Shown in pieces: positions 8,522 through 16,098 of a stretch of 35,996 nt of DNA. A program made the translations under genes and the position numbers. Under the pieces are notes generated by a model, which was given only the letters and a program-made list of their open reading frames with translations, was not told the DNA's origin and made no database searches. The DNA is from SVTX01 sp045612105 (GTDB lineage Bacteria > Bacillota > Clostridia > Oscillospirales > CAG-272): assembly GCA_045612105.1 (NCBI GenBank), contig JAZKYL010000094.1:1-35996 (forward strand), read 5' to 3'. Positions within the stretch are counted from its first letter, which is position 1; each line of letters begins with the position of its first letter.

Positions 8522-9526
8522 ATGCAACAAGTATGGGATTTCATACAGAACCAAATCCTCGGTATGAAATGGCTGAATGAACTGATCGGAAATCTTCTTT
8601 CTCTTTGCGGTTTGGACATAACAAGCCGTATTGGTGGCAGTATTCAGTTCTTCATTTACGATGTGATCAAGATATTCGTTCTTCTTGGCTTTTTGATCTT
8701 CGTCATATCGTATATCCAAAGCTATTTCCCACCCGAAAGAACAAAAAAGATACTCGGAAGATTTCACGGCATTGGTGCGAACATCATCGGTGCTTTGCTC
8801 GGTACGGTCACTCCGTTCTGCTCTTGCTCGTCTATTCCGCTATTCATCGGATTTACGAGTGCGGGGCTTCCGCTTGGCGTTACGTTCTCCTTCCTTATTT
8901 CCTCTCCGATGGTCGATCTCGGAAGCCTTGTGCTTTTGATGAGTATTTTCGGATGGAAGGTCGCTGTTGCTTACGTCTTGTTTGGTCTGGTGATTGCCGT
9001 CCTCGGTGGTACGCTGATTGAAAAACTCCACCTTGAAAATCAAGTCGAGGATTTTATAAGAAACGCAAAGAGTCTTGAAGTTGAGGGGGAAAAGCTGACC
9101 TTCAAAGACCGTATCCAATACGCTTGGGAGCAGGTGCTATCCACCGCAAAGAAGGTGTTGCCGTACGTTCTCGTTGGAGTTGGCATCGGTGCACTCATTC
9201 ATAATTGGATACCGGAAGAATGGATCGTGAAAGCACTCGGCGGCAATAACCCGTTTGGCGTTATCCTTGCCACCATTGCAGGCATTCCTATGTATGCCGA
9301 CATCTTTGGTACAATTCCGATTGCCGAAGCTCTGCTTGCCAAAGGAGCGTTGCTCGGCGTGGTGCTGTCCTTTATGATGGGAGTTACAACACTTTCTCTG
9401 CCGTCTATGATTATGCTTCGCAAGGCGGTAAAACCTAAATTGCTCGGCATTTTTATCGCAATATGTACGGTTGGAATTATCCTTGTTGGATATTTCTTTA
9501 ATCTCATTCAACCACTTATTATTTAA
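8522..9526 (+). CDS. ArsP/SO_0444-type efflux permease (DUF318)
   Basis: This 334-residue polytopic membrane protein of about eight helices belongs to the ArsP/UPF0718 permease family. The diagnostic block is TPFCSCSSIPLFIGF (C100, C102) followed by SAGLPLG and SSPMVD; the second half carries GIPMYADIFGTIPIAEAL, the matching conserved segment. Members export trivalent organoarsenicals, and related proteins have been linked to Cu/Zn efflux; the paired Cys are thought to bind the metal(loid). The GGAGG at 8511-8515 fixes the start. Position between arsR and a Cys-rich thioredoxin-fold gene matches operons seen in many gut Firmicutes. Its substrate could be arsenic, antimony or a transition metal. 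Confidence 0.88.
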   Translation: MQQVWDFIQNQILGMKWLNELIGNLLSLCGLDITSRIGGSIQFFIYDVIKIFVLLGFLIFVISYIQSYFPPERTKKILGRFHGIGANIIGALLGTVTPFCSCSSIPLFIGFTSAGLPLGVTFSFLISSPMVDLGSLVLLMSIFGWKVAVAYVLFGLVIAVLGGTLIEKLHLENQVEDFIRNAKSLEVEGEKLTFKDRIQYAWEQVLSTAKKVLPYVLVGVGIGALIHNWIPEEWIVKALGGNNPFGVILATIAGIPMYADIFGTIPIAEALLAKGALLGVVLSFMMGVTTLSLPSMIMLRKAVKPKLLGIFIAICTVGIILVGYFFNLIQPLII

Positions 9527-9544
9527 TTTCAGGAGGAATTTACT

Positions 9545-9904
9545 ATGGGAATTTTCGGAAAGAAAAAAGAAGAAACAAAAACTTGCTGTTGCTCTTGCGG
9601 TACAGTAGCGGAGCAGCCTACAACTGCTAACACCTGTTGTGGTCAAAAGGTGGAAGGAATCTGCTGCATCAAGGTGCTTGGTGCAGGTTGCAAGTCCTGC
9701 CATCAGCAACTTGAGTATGTAAAAGAAGCGGTCAAAAACCTCGGACTTACCATCGAGGTCGAGTACGTTACCGATATGGCAAAAATTATGGAATACGGTG
9801 TTATGAGTATGCCCGCCATCGTAGTAAACGAGAAGGTTGTTTCGATGGGCAAGGTGCTGAAGGCTGCCGATGTCAAGGTTCTTTTGCAAAATAAAAACAT
9901 TTAA
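9545..9904 (+). CDS. Cys-rich thioredoxin-fold protein (TM0996/MTH895 type)
   Basis: This 119-residue protein has two parts. Residues 1-41 are a Cys-rich tail with clusters CCCSC (14-18), CC (31-32) and CC (40-41). Residues 42-119 are a small thioredoxin fold of the redox-active disulfide protein 2 type, with active-site C49-K-S-C52 and the cis-proline at P90 (MSMPAIVV). Proteins of this type regularly follow ArsP-like permeases and are thought to reduce or hand over metal(loid)s. The Cys-rich tail could act as a metal(loid) chelator delivering cargo to the permease; this is inference. It has an AGGAGG ribosome binding site and lies 18 nt behind the permease, so it is the last gene of the operon. 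Confidence 0.88.
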   Translation: MGIFGKKKEETKTCCCSCGTVAEQPTTANTCCGQKVEGICCIKVLGAGCKSCHQQLEYVKEAVKNLGLTIEVEYVTDMAKIMEYGVMSMPAIVVNEKVVSMGKVLKAADVKVLLQNKNI

Positions 9905-9948
9905 GCCGAAACAACCAAATTCCAATTCGTCGGGGAAACAGTACACAA

Positions 9949-9980
9949 GAGGGCTGGCAGAAATCAATCTGTCAGCCCTC
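9949..9980 (+). terminator. Hairpin ending the arsR operon
   Basis: GAGGGCTGGCAG (9949-9960) pairs with CTGTCAGCCCTC (9969-9980) with one G-T pair. There is no T-run, so this is a probable 3' stabiliser or weak terminator. Between here and 10135 I see no credible gene. Confidence 0.5.
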
Positions 9981-10135
9981 AAAAATTGCGTCGCAGAAAT
10001 CAAAGAAAAGGGATTTTCAAAAAAGCACTCCGAAAGTACCCATAAGATGTTCAAACCCGGTGTCTTGTACCGAAAGAAAGCGTTTTGCTAAAAACTGTGG
10101 TCTTTTGGCAAAAGAGCAAATTGGAGATAATAAAC

Positions 10136-10174
10136 AAAAAATCAGTCCTAATCTTGCGAAAAGGACTGATTTTT
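10136..10174 (-). terminator. Terminator of tRNA-Pro
   Basis: On the minus strand AAAAATCAGTCCT pairs with AGGACTGATTTTT, followed by TTG. It lies 20 nt downstream of the tRNA 3' end and should release the tRNA precursor. Confidence 0.85.
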
Positions 10175-10193
10175 GTGCATATAGCACTAAAAA

Positions 10194-10270
10194 TGGTCGA
10201 AGTGACAGGACTCGAACCTGCAGCATCTAGCTCCCAAAGCTAGCGCGCTACCAATTGCGCCACACCTCGA
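10194..10270 (-). tRNA. tRNA-Pro (anticodon UGG)
   Basis: A complete cloverleaf is readable on the minus strand: acceptor TCGAGGT with ACTTCGA, D arm GGCGCAATTGGTAGCGC, anticodon stem CTAGC/GCTAG around TTTGGGA (anticodon TGG), T arm with TTCGAGT, and an encoded CCA end at 10196-10194. A strong terminator follows. The 5' part is duplicated 190 bp upstream. Confidence 0.97.
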
Positions 10271-10461
10271 TAAAATATTAAATTGTTTAAGATGCGCAAT
10301 TGTTAGCTTGTAAAACTGAAAATTGCGCGCGCTTCCTGTTGTGACTAAGGCTCAAACTGCGCCATGGCTTGTTTTCGCCAAGTCACTGCCACTCCTTATG
10401 CCTCGCTTCATCCGCAACCGGCGGCGCGTCGGCAACGTCCCCAATTGCGCCACACCTCGAT
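10251..10461 (-). repeat. Duplicated tRNA-Pro 5' fragment flanking insert
   Basis: Bases 10251-10271 and 10441-10461 are a 21-bp perfect direct repeat covering the tRNA 5' end (acceptor strand and half the D arm). Between them lie about 170 bp unrelated to tRNA. The TTGACA-17-TATAAT promoter lies upstream of the outer copy, not next to the intact tRNA, so the insert sits between promoter and tRNA. This fits either an integration-like duplication or a decayed tandem tRNA gene. Confidence 0.75.
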
Positions 10462-10486
10462 TATATTACAATTACGCTCTCAACTA

Positions 10487-10516
10487 ATATATTATACCAA
10501 AAACCCCCTCGCTTGT
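10487..10516 (-). promoter_or_regulatory. Promoter for tRNA-Pro transcript
   Basis: On the minus strand TTGACA, 17 bases and TATAAT read toward the tRNA. The start point would lie about 20 nt before the truncated tRNA fragment, so the precursor would include the fragment and the insert before the functional tRNA. Confidence 0.8.
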
Positions 10517-10569
10517 CAAGACTCTCGCGACAAATATTTTTGTCTTTGAAAAATCTCTTTGCGAGGGGG
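10504..10569. other. Long-range inverted repeat
   Basis: CCCCCTCGC (10504-10512) and GCGAGGGGG (10561-10569) are perfectly complementary across 48 bases; the left arm overlaps the tRNA promoter spacer. The purpose is unknown. Confidence 0.5.
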
Positions 10570-10596
10570 GAGAGCCGATAAAATCTCTCCAAAATA

Positions 10597-10784
10597 TTAA
10601 GCAAGCGCCAGCGGATGAACTCGGCATCTGCGCCAACGAGCCAAAAGAAGCGCGCGCTTGACTAATTTTTCAAAATCGTTCATTATCACCGTAGGATAGC
10701 AGAATTTTAGCGAAAACGGTCTAAAAACCTTTCGAAAGCCATCCTTGACCTCAGAAATAATTGTAAAAGGAAATTCATTATTCA
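10597..10784 (-). CDS. Possible 62-residue basic peptide
   Basis: From an ATG at 10784 the minus strand encodes about 62 residues (MNNEFPFTIISEVKDGFRKV...), ending in an Arg-rich tail (LARWRRCRVHPLALA). No good ribosome binding site is seen, but a GCCGCC/GGCGGC hairpin (10793-10810) lies just upstream. The residue mix looks more protein-like than random, yet I recognise no family. The rest of 10570-11017 holds only the promoter of the next gene. It may be spurious. Confidence 0.25.
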
Positions 10785-10953
10785 TCAAATCTGCCGCCGA
10801 TTTAGGCGGCTTGGTATTATTGTGACCGATATTTTGCCAATTATACGCAGAAAAGTTCGATGTAATTTCTGTAAATCCTTCCAAAAACAGATAAAAACCG
10901 CCACAAAAAGAGCAAATTTGGATATTGTTACCTTTACGACCAAATATTGTGAC

Positions 10954-10982
10954 TTGCTCCACAGTTTCACTTGTGTTACAAT
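10954..10982 (+). promoter_or_regulatory. Promoter of SleB-domain gene
   Basis: TTGCTC (10954-10959) and TACAAT (10977-10982) are 17 bases apart, 36 nt before the start codon. The match is moderate. Confidence 0.55.
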
Positions 10983-11017
10983 AAGTTATGCCACTAAGAA
11001 GCGAAAGGAGATGAATT

Positions 11018-11965
11018 ATGACGATTAAAAAAAGAATTTTAGCAGCATTTTTGGCAGTAGGATTGACAGCGACGGCTATGCCCGTCCTTAGCTCGGGGGC
11101 AACCGAGGCGCGGGAGAACGCGGATATCAACGAAAGCGCGGTCTTGTCCCGTGTCGCAGAGCAACCCACAATAAAATCGCGCACGGCAGACTCGCGTGCG
11201 ATACCTTCGGGGTCGTATGCCATCAATCTGAACGTAAACGGACGCAGTGTGCTACAGGGCAGAGTATTTAACCTTGGAGGCATAACCTACGTGCCGATGT
11301 TCGCATTTGCGGACTGGCTTGGGATGTTTACATATTCCCAAAATTCAACCACGGCGACCGCAAGGATCGATGGCGAAAATCTTGAGATCACCGCACACGC
11401 GGGCGACCTTTATATTACCGCCAACGACCGCTATTTTTACACCGGCAGGGAGGTTATGCAGGTGAACGGCGAGATATACGTTCCGATCCTTCCTATGACC
11501 AAGGCGTTAAATTCCCGTGTTGTATGGAGAGATGATATAAACGGATTTTACGTCAGTTCGGGAGATACGAGAAGGCTTAAGAGCGGAGCCGAGGTATACA
11601 ACGCAGATCAGGTATATTGGTTGGCAAGAATCATTTCTGCCGAGGCAAAGGGTGAGCCTATGAAAGGTAAGTTAGCCGTTGGCAACGTAGTGTTGAACCG
11701 AATGCGCTCGTCGGAATTTCCCAATACTATTTACGGCGTTATATTTGACAAAAAGTACGGCATACAGTTCGCGCCCGTGTCAAACGGCACGATCTACAAC
11801 ACCCCCACGGTGGACTCAATAATTGCCGCCAAGATGTGTTTGGAGGGCTACTCGCTCTCGAGTGAAGTGCTGTATTTTGTCAATCCAAAGAAAGCGCCGA
11901 ACTCGTGGATATCATGGAACAGACCCTATGCCTTTACCGTAGGGAACCACGCTTTTTATGAATAA
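11018..11965 (+). CDS. Secreted SleB-type hydrolase with copper-amine-oxidase-N domain
   Basis: This 315-residue protein has a signal peptide (residues 1-30), a Ser/Thr/Ala/Arg linker, a copper amine oxidase-like N-terminal domain at about 66-190 (VNGRSVLQGRVFNLGGITYV and the matching VMQVNGEIYVPIL repeat), and a C-terminal hydrolase_2/SleB-CwlJ domain from about 205 to the end. The SleB part is recognised by ARIISAEAKGEPMKGKLAVG, followed by NVVLNRM and the closing WNRPYAFTVGNHAFYE. The family cleaves spore cortex or vegetative peptidoglycan; the catalytic Glu should be the one in SAEAKGE. The N-terminal domain, common in Clostridia, probably binds the cell wall. AAAGGAG precedes the ATG by 7 nt. 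It is monocistronic, with its own promoter and terminator. Domain call firm; cortex versus growth role open. Confidence 0.9.
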   Translation: MTIKKRILAAFLAVGLTATAMPVLSSGATEARENADINESAVLSRVAEQPTIKSRTADSRAIPSGSYAINLNVNGRSVLQGRVFNLGGITYVPMFAFADWLGMFTYSQNSTTATARIDGENLEITAHAGDLYITANDRYFYTGREVMQVNGEIYVPILPMTKALNSRVVWRDDINGFYVSSGDTRRLKSGAEVYNADQVYWLARIISAEAKGEPMKGKLAVGNVVLNRMRSSEFPNTIYGVIFDKKYGIQFAPVSNGTIYNTPTVDSIIAAKMCLEGYSLSSEVLYFVNPKKAPNSWISWNRPYAFTVGNHAFYE

Positions 11966-11970
11966 ATCTG

Positions 11971-12000
11971 ATGCCCTCGCAGGTCCGCGGGGGCATTGTT
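11971..12000 (+). terminator. Rho-independent terminator
   Basis: ATGCCCTCGC and CGCGGGGGCAT form a stem followed by TGTT, six bases after the SleB-domain gene. Confidence 0.75.
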
Positions 12001-12085
12001 CATATATGGTGCGGATGATCGCGCAGAAAAATCCCATTGACGCTGTATAGGACGACTTGAATCGATAAAAATATAAGGCGAAATA

Positions 12086-12113
12086 TTGACATGCTAACAA
12101 AATATGGTATAAT
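12086..12113 (+). promoter_or_regulatory. Promoter of PHP phosphoesterase gene
   Basis: TTGACA (12086-12091), 16 bases, TATAAT (12108-12113); the mRNA leader would be about 60 nt. Confidence 0.8.
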
Positions 12114-12180
12114 TAATAAGGAAATACTAAGTTGATAATTATTTTGACAACGGTTTGATCCCGATTTGAAGGAGACAAAT

Positions 12181-12909
12181 ATGAACATAATTGCCGACAC
12201 CCACGTACACACGGTCGCATCCGAACACGCATTTTCCACCGTTATGGAAAACCTGACGGTAGCGAAGGTTAAGGGGCTCAAATTCCTTGCGGTCACCGAC
12301 CATACGGGAGCGATCCCGGGCGCGCCCGGCGAGACCTATTTCGGATGCCTCACCGATAATCTGCCCACAGAATATGACGGAGTATACTTTTTGCGCGGCT
12401 GTGAGGTCAACATAATTGACGAAAACGGCACGCTTGATCTGCCCGAATGGATACTGAAAAGGCTTGATCTTGTGATCGCTTCTGTCCATGGAGTTATCAC
12501 TGCGCCGATGAGTGTGGAGCAAAGCACAAATCTTTGGCTGAACGTGGCGAAAAATCCGCTTGTAGATATTATCGGTCACTGCGGTGACGAGAGATGGAGA
12601 TTTGACTTTGAAAGAGTTATTCCTGTGTTTGCCGAATACGGCAAGATCGTGGAGATAAACTCCGCGTCTTATTTTTCCCGTCCGTCAAGTGTGAAAAATT
12701 GCATTGAGATAGCAAGACTTTGCGCAAAATACGGAGTGGACTTGGTGCTCTCGTCAGATGCCCACTTTGCAGGTCGTGTGGGCGACGTTGCCGATTCTGT
12801 CCGTATCATAACCGAGGCAGGTGTTCCAAAGGAGCTTATTCTCAATGCCGACATTGACCGTTTCGCCGAGAGAATGACAAAGCTTACGGGTAGAATTTTT
12901 TCGGTATAA
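12181..12909 (+). CDS. PHP-domain phosphatase, YcdX family
   Basis: This 242-residue PHP (polymerase and histidinol phosphatase) enzyme closely follows E. coli YcdX in layout. Metal-ligand motifs are visible in order: ADTHVHTVASEHAFS near the N-terminus, VTDHTG, the Glu of RGCEVNI, a His in VIASVHG, IIGHCGDERW, and the late SSDAHFAGRVG. These build a trinuclear metal site that hydrolyses phosphate esters; the physiological substrate of YcdX-type enzymes is unsettled. The frame could open at a TTG at 12166, but AAGGAG (12169-12174) points to the ATG at 12181. It is monocistronic between its own promoter and a strong terminator. Confidence 0.9.
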   Translation: MNIIADTHVHTVASEHAFSTVMENLTVAKVKGLKFLAVTDHTGAIPGAPGETYFGCLTDNLPTEYDGVYFLRGCEVNIIDENGTLDLPEWILKRLDLVIASVHGVITAPMSVEQSTNLWLNVAKNPLVDIIGHCGDERWRFDFERVIPVFAEYGKIVEINSASYFSRPSSVKNCIEIARLCAKYGVDLVLSSDAHFAGRVGDVADSVRIITEAGVPKELILNADIDRFAERMTKLTGRIFSV

Positions 12910-12967
12910 TGCCGTCCTTGGCATTCGGCTGATACAAGTAATTTACATAGAAATGATGATAAAACTG

Positions 12968-13008
12968 AAACGGCAATCAAAACTTTTTGTGTTTTGATTG
13001 CCGTTTTT
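12968..13008. terminator. Bidirectional terminator
   Basis: AAACGGCAATCAAAAC (12968-12983) pairs with GTTTTGATTGCCGTTT (12991-13006), with A-run and T-run on the two flanks. It ends both the PHP gene and the converging minus-strand cluster. Confidence 0.92.
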
Positions 13009-13022
13009 AATCTTGAAAAAGT

Positions 13023-13205
13023 CTATTGCTCACATCCCTGACAGGACAGTGTTTGCAATACGTTGCCCACGGCATACATTATTTTGCCCGCGCGCTTTGC
13101 CATACGCATCATTTTAGCGCGTCTGGTGTTCAACAAAATACCTGCGGTTCCTGCGCCCACCGCCGCCAGAGCGGTTGCGCCAATCAAAATTTTTATCCCC
13201 TTCAT
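13023..13205 (-). CDS. 60-residue membrane peptide
   Basis: The peptide starts MKGIKILIGATALAAVGAG and has one hydrophobic helix rich in Gly and Ala (residues 4-24), then an Arg/Lys/Met-rich segment (TRRAKMMRMAKRAGK) and a C-terminal CQGC. It is probably a single-pass protein with a basic cytoplasmic tail; the two Cys could bind metal or form a disulfide. An upstream in-frame ATG at 13217 lies inside the ribosome binding site, so the ATG at 13205 is chosen, with GGAGAT 7 nt before it. That site is provided by the palindromic repeat also found in front of obgE. I recognise no family. It is the last gene before the terminator. Confidence 0.7.
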   Translation of the reverse strand: MKGIKILIGATALAAVGAGTAGILLNTRRAKMMRMAKRAGKIMYAVGNVLQTLSCQGCEQ

Positions 13206-13210
13206 TATGA

Positions 13211-13334
13211 TCTCCATTCTGCCGCCCACGGCGGCATAATTAATATAGGTGAATTTTGCCTTTCCGGCAAAATTCGTGCGTGAAACAGTTTGATTACCTA
13301 TAAGATAAAAGTCTCTTTCACGCTGACCTCCGAA
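13211..13334 (-). repeat. Palindromic repeat carrying an RBS, copy 2
   Basis: Read on the minus strand, this unit contains GCGTGAAA...TTTCACGC, ATTTTGCC/GGCAAAAT and GCCGCC/GGCGGC palindromes and ends in TGGAGA, which is the ribosome binding site of the 60-residue peptide gene. It aligns along its whole length with 15251-15374. Confidence 0.85.
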
Positions 13335-13405
13335 ATTTGTTTTCAAAAGGAGTATGCCCAATGTTGGGGATAATATACTTTATTTTACTCAATTTTTCCG
13401 TGGAA

Positions 13406-13945
13406 TCAGTTAAGCTCGCCTTTCATCAGCTTTTTGTAATCCTCGATCGCTCTGCGAACTATTTCCTCGGCTTCCTCTCGGTCGAAAAGCTCCTTGACCG
13501 CAGTCTGCTTGTTTTCAAGCTGCTTGTAGACCGTGAAAAAGTGCTTGATTTCATCGAAAATGTGAGGGGGAAGCCCCTGGATCGACTTAACACCATGGTG
13601 AGTAGGGTCGGAAAAGGGGAGGGCGATGATCTTGTCGTCCTGCTTGCCGCCGTCGATCATTCGGATAGCTCCGATGGGGTAGACCTGAACGAGAGTCATG
13701 GGAACGATAGGCTCGGAGCAGAGGACGAGAACGTCAAGCGGGTCACCGTCGTCAGCATAGGTGCGGGGGATAAAACCGTAGTTTGCGGGATAGTGGGTCG
13801 CGGTGTAAAGCACACGGTCAAGACGGAGCATTCCGGTCTCCTTGTCAAGCTCGTACTTGCAGCTGCTTCCCTTGGATATTTCGATAACTGCGGAAAAATC
13901 GTTGGATTTAATGTCCTTTTCGGGAAAATCGTGCCAAATGTTCAT
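13406..13945 (-). CDS. ppa: Inorganic pyrophosphatase, family I
   Basis: This 179-residue soluble enzyme hydrolyses pyrophosphate to phosphate and so pulls nucleic acid, protein and lipid synthesis forward. The family I signature is ADDGDPLDVLV, with the metal-binding Asp residues 66, 68 and 71 of the D-G-D-P-L-D core. Other family elements are KYELDKETG (substrate-binding Lys and Glu near residue 30), HYPANYGFIPRT, and the late Lys-rich end. Length is normal for the hexameric prokaryotic type. AGGAGG lies 5 nt before the ATG, and the gene starts 19 nt after obgE, so the two are probably translated from one mRNA. Clostridia often use family II enzymes instead; here the sequence is clearly family I. 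Confidence 0.95.
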   Translation of the reverse strand: MNIWHDFPEKDIKSNDFSAVIEISKGSSCKYELDKETGMLRLDRVLYTATHYPANYGFIPRTYADDGDPLDVLVLCSEPIVPMTLVQVYPIGAIRMIDGGKQDDKIIALPFSDPTHHGVKSIQGLPPHIFDEIKHFFTVYKQLENKQTAVKELFDREEAEEIVRRAIEDYKKLMKGELN

Positions 13946-13964
13946 TGTGTCCTCCTGTATTTAA

Positions 13965-15245
13965 TTATTTAACGTAATCAAACTCAAAGTCGTAGATCGA
14001 AACGGTATCGCCGTCGTGGCAGCCTTTAGCTTCAAGAGCCTTGAAAACACCGCTCTTTTCAAGAACGCGCTGGAAGAAGTTTAGGGATTCGTAGTTGTCG
14101 AAGTTGATCTGACCCATAAGATTGTAGAGCCATTCGCCCTCGACGATATACTTGCCGTGGTCGAAGGTAATCGTGGTCTCCTTGCCGCCTGAGACGTACT
14201 GATCGCTTTCGTCGTACTCGCGCTCGTAGACCGTGATTGGAGGAAGATCCTTCAGCCTTCTGGCTACCATATCAACCATTTCTTCAAGATTTTCGCCGGT
14301 GTAAGCCGAGATGTACATCATTTCCCAGCCGTTTTCCTTGACAAATGCTTCAAACTTGTCAACGTCCACCACATCGCGGTCAAGGGAGTCTACCTTATTT
14401 GCGATAATGATCTGAGGACGCGTTGCAAGCTCGGGGCTGTATCTTTCAAGCTCGCGGTTGATGGTGATAATGTCGTCCACGGGGTCTCTGCCCTCAAAAG
14501 CCGAGATGTCGACCACGTGAAGCAGAAGTCTGCAACGGTCAACGTGACGGAGGAATGCGTGACCCAGACCCGCGCCATCTGCCGCGCCCTCGATAAGTCC
14601 GGGGATGTCAGCCGCCACAAATCCACTCTCGCCGCCCGTGGAAACCACTCCGAGATTGGGGGAAAGGGTGGTGAAGTGGTAGTCTGCGATCTTGGGCTTT
14701 GCCGAGGAGATGACCGAGAGAATAGAGGATTTTCCAACGCTGGGCATACCGATAAGTCCAACGTCCGCAAGCATTTTCAGCTCAAGCAGAACCTCTCTTT
14801 CCTCACCCTTGGTGCCGTTTTTGGCGAACATAGGGGTCTGACGAGTGGGAGTAGCGAAATGCTTGTTGCCCCATCCGCCGCGACCGCCGCGGCAGCAAAG
14901 GAAGTCCGCGCCGTCGTTTTCCGACATATCGTGGATTATCTTGCCGCTCTCGGGGTCTTTGATAAGAGTTCCGGGAGGAACCATAATGTAAATATCGTCA
15001 GCCGTCGCTCCGTGAAACTTGGAGCCCGAGCCGTCGCCGCCGTTGCCCGCTACGAATTTTCTCTTGTAACGGAATGCAAGCAGAGTATTTGAACCGGGAT
15101 CGACGCGGAAAATGATGTTACCGCCGTTACCGCCGTCGCCACCGTCGGGACCGCCCGCGGCAACGTATTTTTCTCTGTGAAAGGCGATAGCGCCGTTACC
15201 TCCGTTGCCCGCCTTCACGAAAATTTTTATATTATCAATAAACAT
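13965..15245 (-). CDS. obgE: GTPase ObgE/CgtA
   Basis: This 426-residue GTPase is involved in late 50S ribosome assembly and the stringent response. Domains in order: Gly-rich Obg fold (1-155, with AGNGGNGAIAF, GGPDGGDGGNGG and CCRGGRGGWGNKHF), G domain (G1 GMPSVGKSS near 166, G3 DIPGLIEGA, G4 NKVD, G5-like SAYTGE) and a C-terminal OCT domain (from YEREYDESDQY to the end, finishing in FEFDYVK). The start at 15245 is set by MFIDNIKIFVKAG, the typical beginning, and TGGAGA 7 nt upstream; the longer open frame upstream is only read-through of the palindromic repeat, which itself supplies the ribosome binding site. pyrophosphatase follows 19 nt later. Confidence 0.97.
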   Translation of the reverse strand: MFIDNIKIFVKAGNGGNGAIAFHREKYVAAGGPDGGDGGNGGNIIFRVDPGSNTLLAFRYKRKFVAGNGGDGSGSKFHGATADDIYIMVPPGTLIKDPESGKIIHDMSENDGADFLCCRGGRGGWGNKHFATPTRQTPMFAKNGTKGEEREVLLELKMLADVGLIGMPSVGKSSILSVISSAKPKIADYHFTTLSPNLGVVSTGGESGFVAADIPGLIEGAADGAGLGHAFLRHVDRCRLLLHVVDISAFEGRDPVDDIITINRELERYSPELATRPQIIIANKVDSLDRDVVDVDKFEAFVKENGWEMMYISAYTGENLEEMVDMVARRLKDLPPITVYEREYDESDQYVSGGKETTITFDHGKYIVEGEWLYNLMGQINFDNYESLNFFQRVLEKSGVFKALEAKGCHDGDTVSIYDFEFDYVK

Positions 15246-15250
15246 ACTAT

Positions 15251-15374
15251 TCTCCAGTCTGCCGCCTTGCGGCAGCAAAAATATAATCGACGTATTTTGC
15301 CGAACAGGCAAAATAAACGCGTGAAACAGTTGATTTAACTATTGGAGGAAAGTGCCTTTCACGCAGATCTCCAT
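15251..15374 (-). repeat. Palindromic repeat carrying an RBS, copy 1
   Basis: Same unit as at 13211-13334. Palindromes GCGTGAAA/TTTCACGC, ATTTTGCC/GGCAAAAT and TGCCGCC/GGCGGCA are kept, while loops and spacers differ. It ends in TGGAGA, the ribosome binding site of obgE. The element fills most of the gap between the membrane protein gene and obgE. Confidence 0.85.
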
Positions 15375-15388
15375 TTCGGGGTGATGTG

Positions 15389-16084
15389 TTAGCCGAATTT
15401 TTCGATGTTTTTCACCGTATAACTCAGCATTTTTTCTTCAAGTGACTCTTTTTGAGAGACGATCAGCTCTCTGAATTCCTCAATTCGCTTGTCGCCGTCC
15501 GAAAAATCAAGGATGTAGCTTCGGATTTTCATAGCAAGCTCTCCGTCACCGTTCTGGGTAAGATATTTGCTGAAAATATCGGCACATTCGATGCCAAAAG
15601 AGAGAAATATCTCGGCATCGGCACGGTTTTCGCTGATCTCGCAGAGCAATTCATAGCAAAAGAGAGGCTTAAAATACTCGGGGATACGGTTCTTTTCATC
15701 AAAAAGGTCTCCGATATAAAGCTTGCCGCGGAATTTGAACGCAGCCATAAAATCGGTCAGTCTGCCGCGAACCTCGGAGATGCTGAGCTCGGAAATGGCA
15801 ATGTTTTGCTTTTTCTTTTTGTTGTAGAGGAAAAAGTTGTGCTTGTTTTTTTCGGCTTTTGAACCGAGGACGACTACCACGATGATAAATATTCCGATTC
15901 CTCCGATAAGACAAGCGAATAGCGAGAGAGCAAAACGCGAAAAGCCCTCTTCAAGCTTGGCTAAGGCGAAGCAGTACATAATAACTCCAACCGCCAGAAG
16001 TATTGCGCCGAAACGTGTAATTTTGTCGTTTACAGCGGCGCGCTCCTCGGGGGTCAGATTATCTAAATTATCGTTTTGATTCAA
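15389..16084 (-). CDS. Two-helix membrane protein of unknown function
   Basis: This 231-residue protein has an acidic, Asn-rich start (MNQNDNLDNLTPEERAAVND), two adjacent membrane helices (ITRFGAILLAVGVIMYCFAL and FACLIGGIGIFIIVVVVLG, about residues 22-75), and then a long soluble part rich in Lys, Glu, Phe and Ile (RGRLTDFMAAFKFRGKLYIG, DIFSKYLTQNGDGELAM). I recognise no domain. The frame opens far upstream inside der, but GAGGTG (16091-16096) sits 6 nt before a TTG at 16084, which is the likely start, 15 nt after the der stop. It is probably co-transcribed with der, so it may be a membrane factor linked to ribosome or envelope work; this is guesswork. Confidence 0.75.
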   Translation of the reverse strand: MNQNDNLDNLTPEERAAVNDKITRFGAILLAVGVIMYCFALAKLEEGFSRFALSLFACLIGGIGIFIIVVVVLGSKAEKNKHNFFLYNKKKKQNIAISELSISEVRGRLTDFMAAFKFRGKLYIGDLFDEKNRIPEYFKPLFCYELLCEISENRADAEIFLSFGIECADIFSKYLTQNGDGELAMKIRSYILDFSDGDKRIEEFRELIVSQKESLEEKMLSYTVKNIEKFG

Positions 16085-16098
16085 ATCAAACACCTCGT

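Noticed and set aside
9870..10226. Short frames between the thioredoxin gene and tRNA-Pro on both strands.
   Set aside because: No ribosome binding sites; they overlap a hairpin, the tRNA terminator and the tRNA itself.
10597..11283. A 228-codon minus-strand frame running into the SleB-domain gene.
   Set aside because: More than a third is antisense to the start of a well supported gene; only the last 62 codons are kept as a weak candidate.
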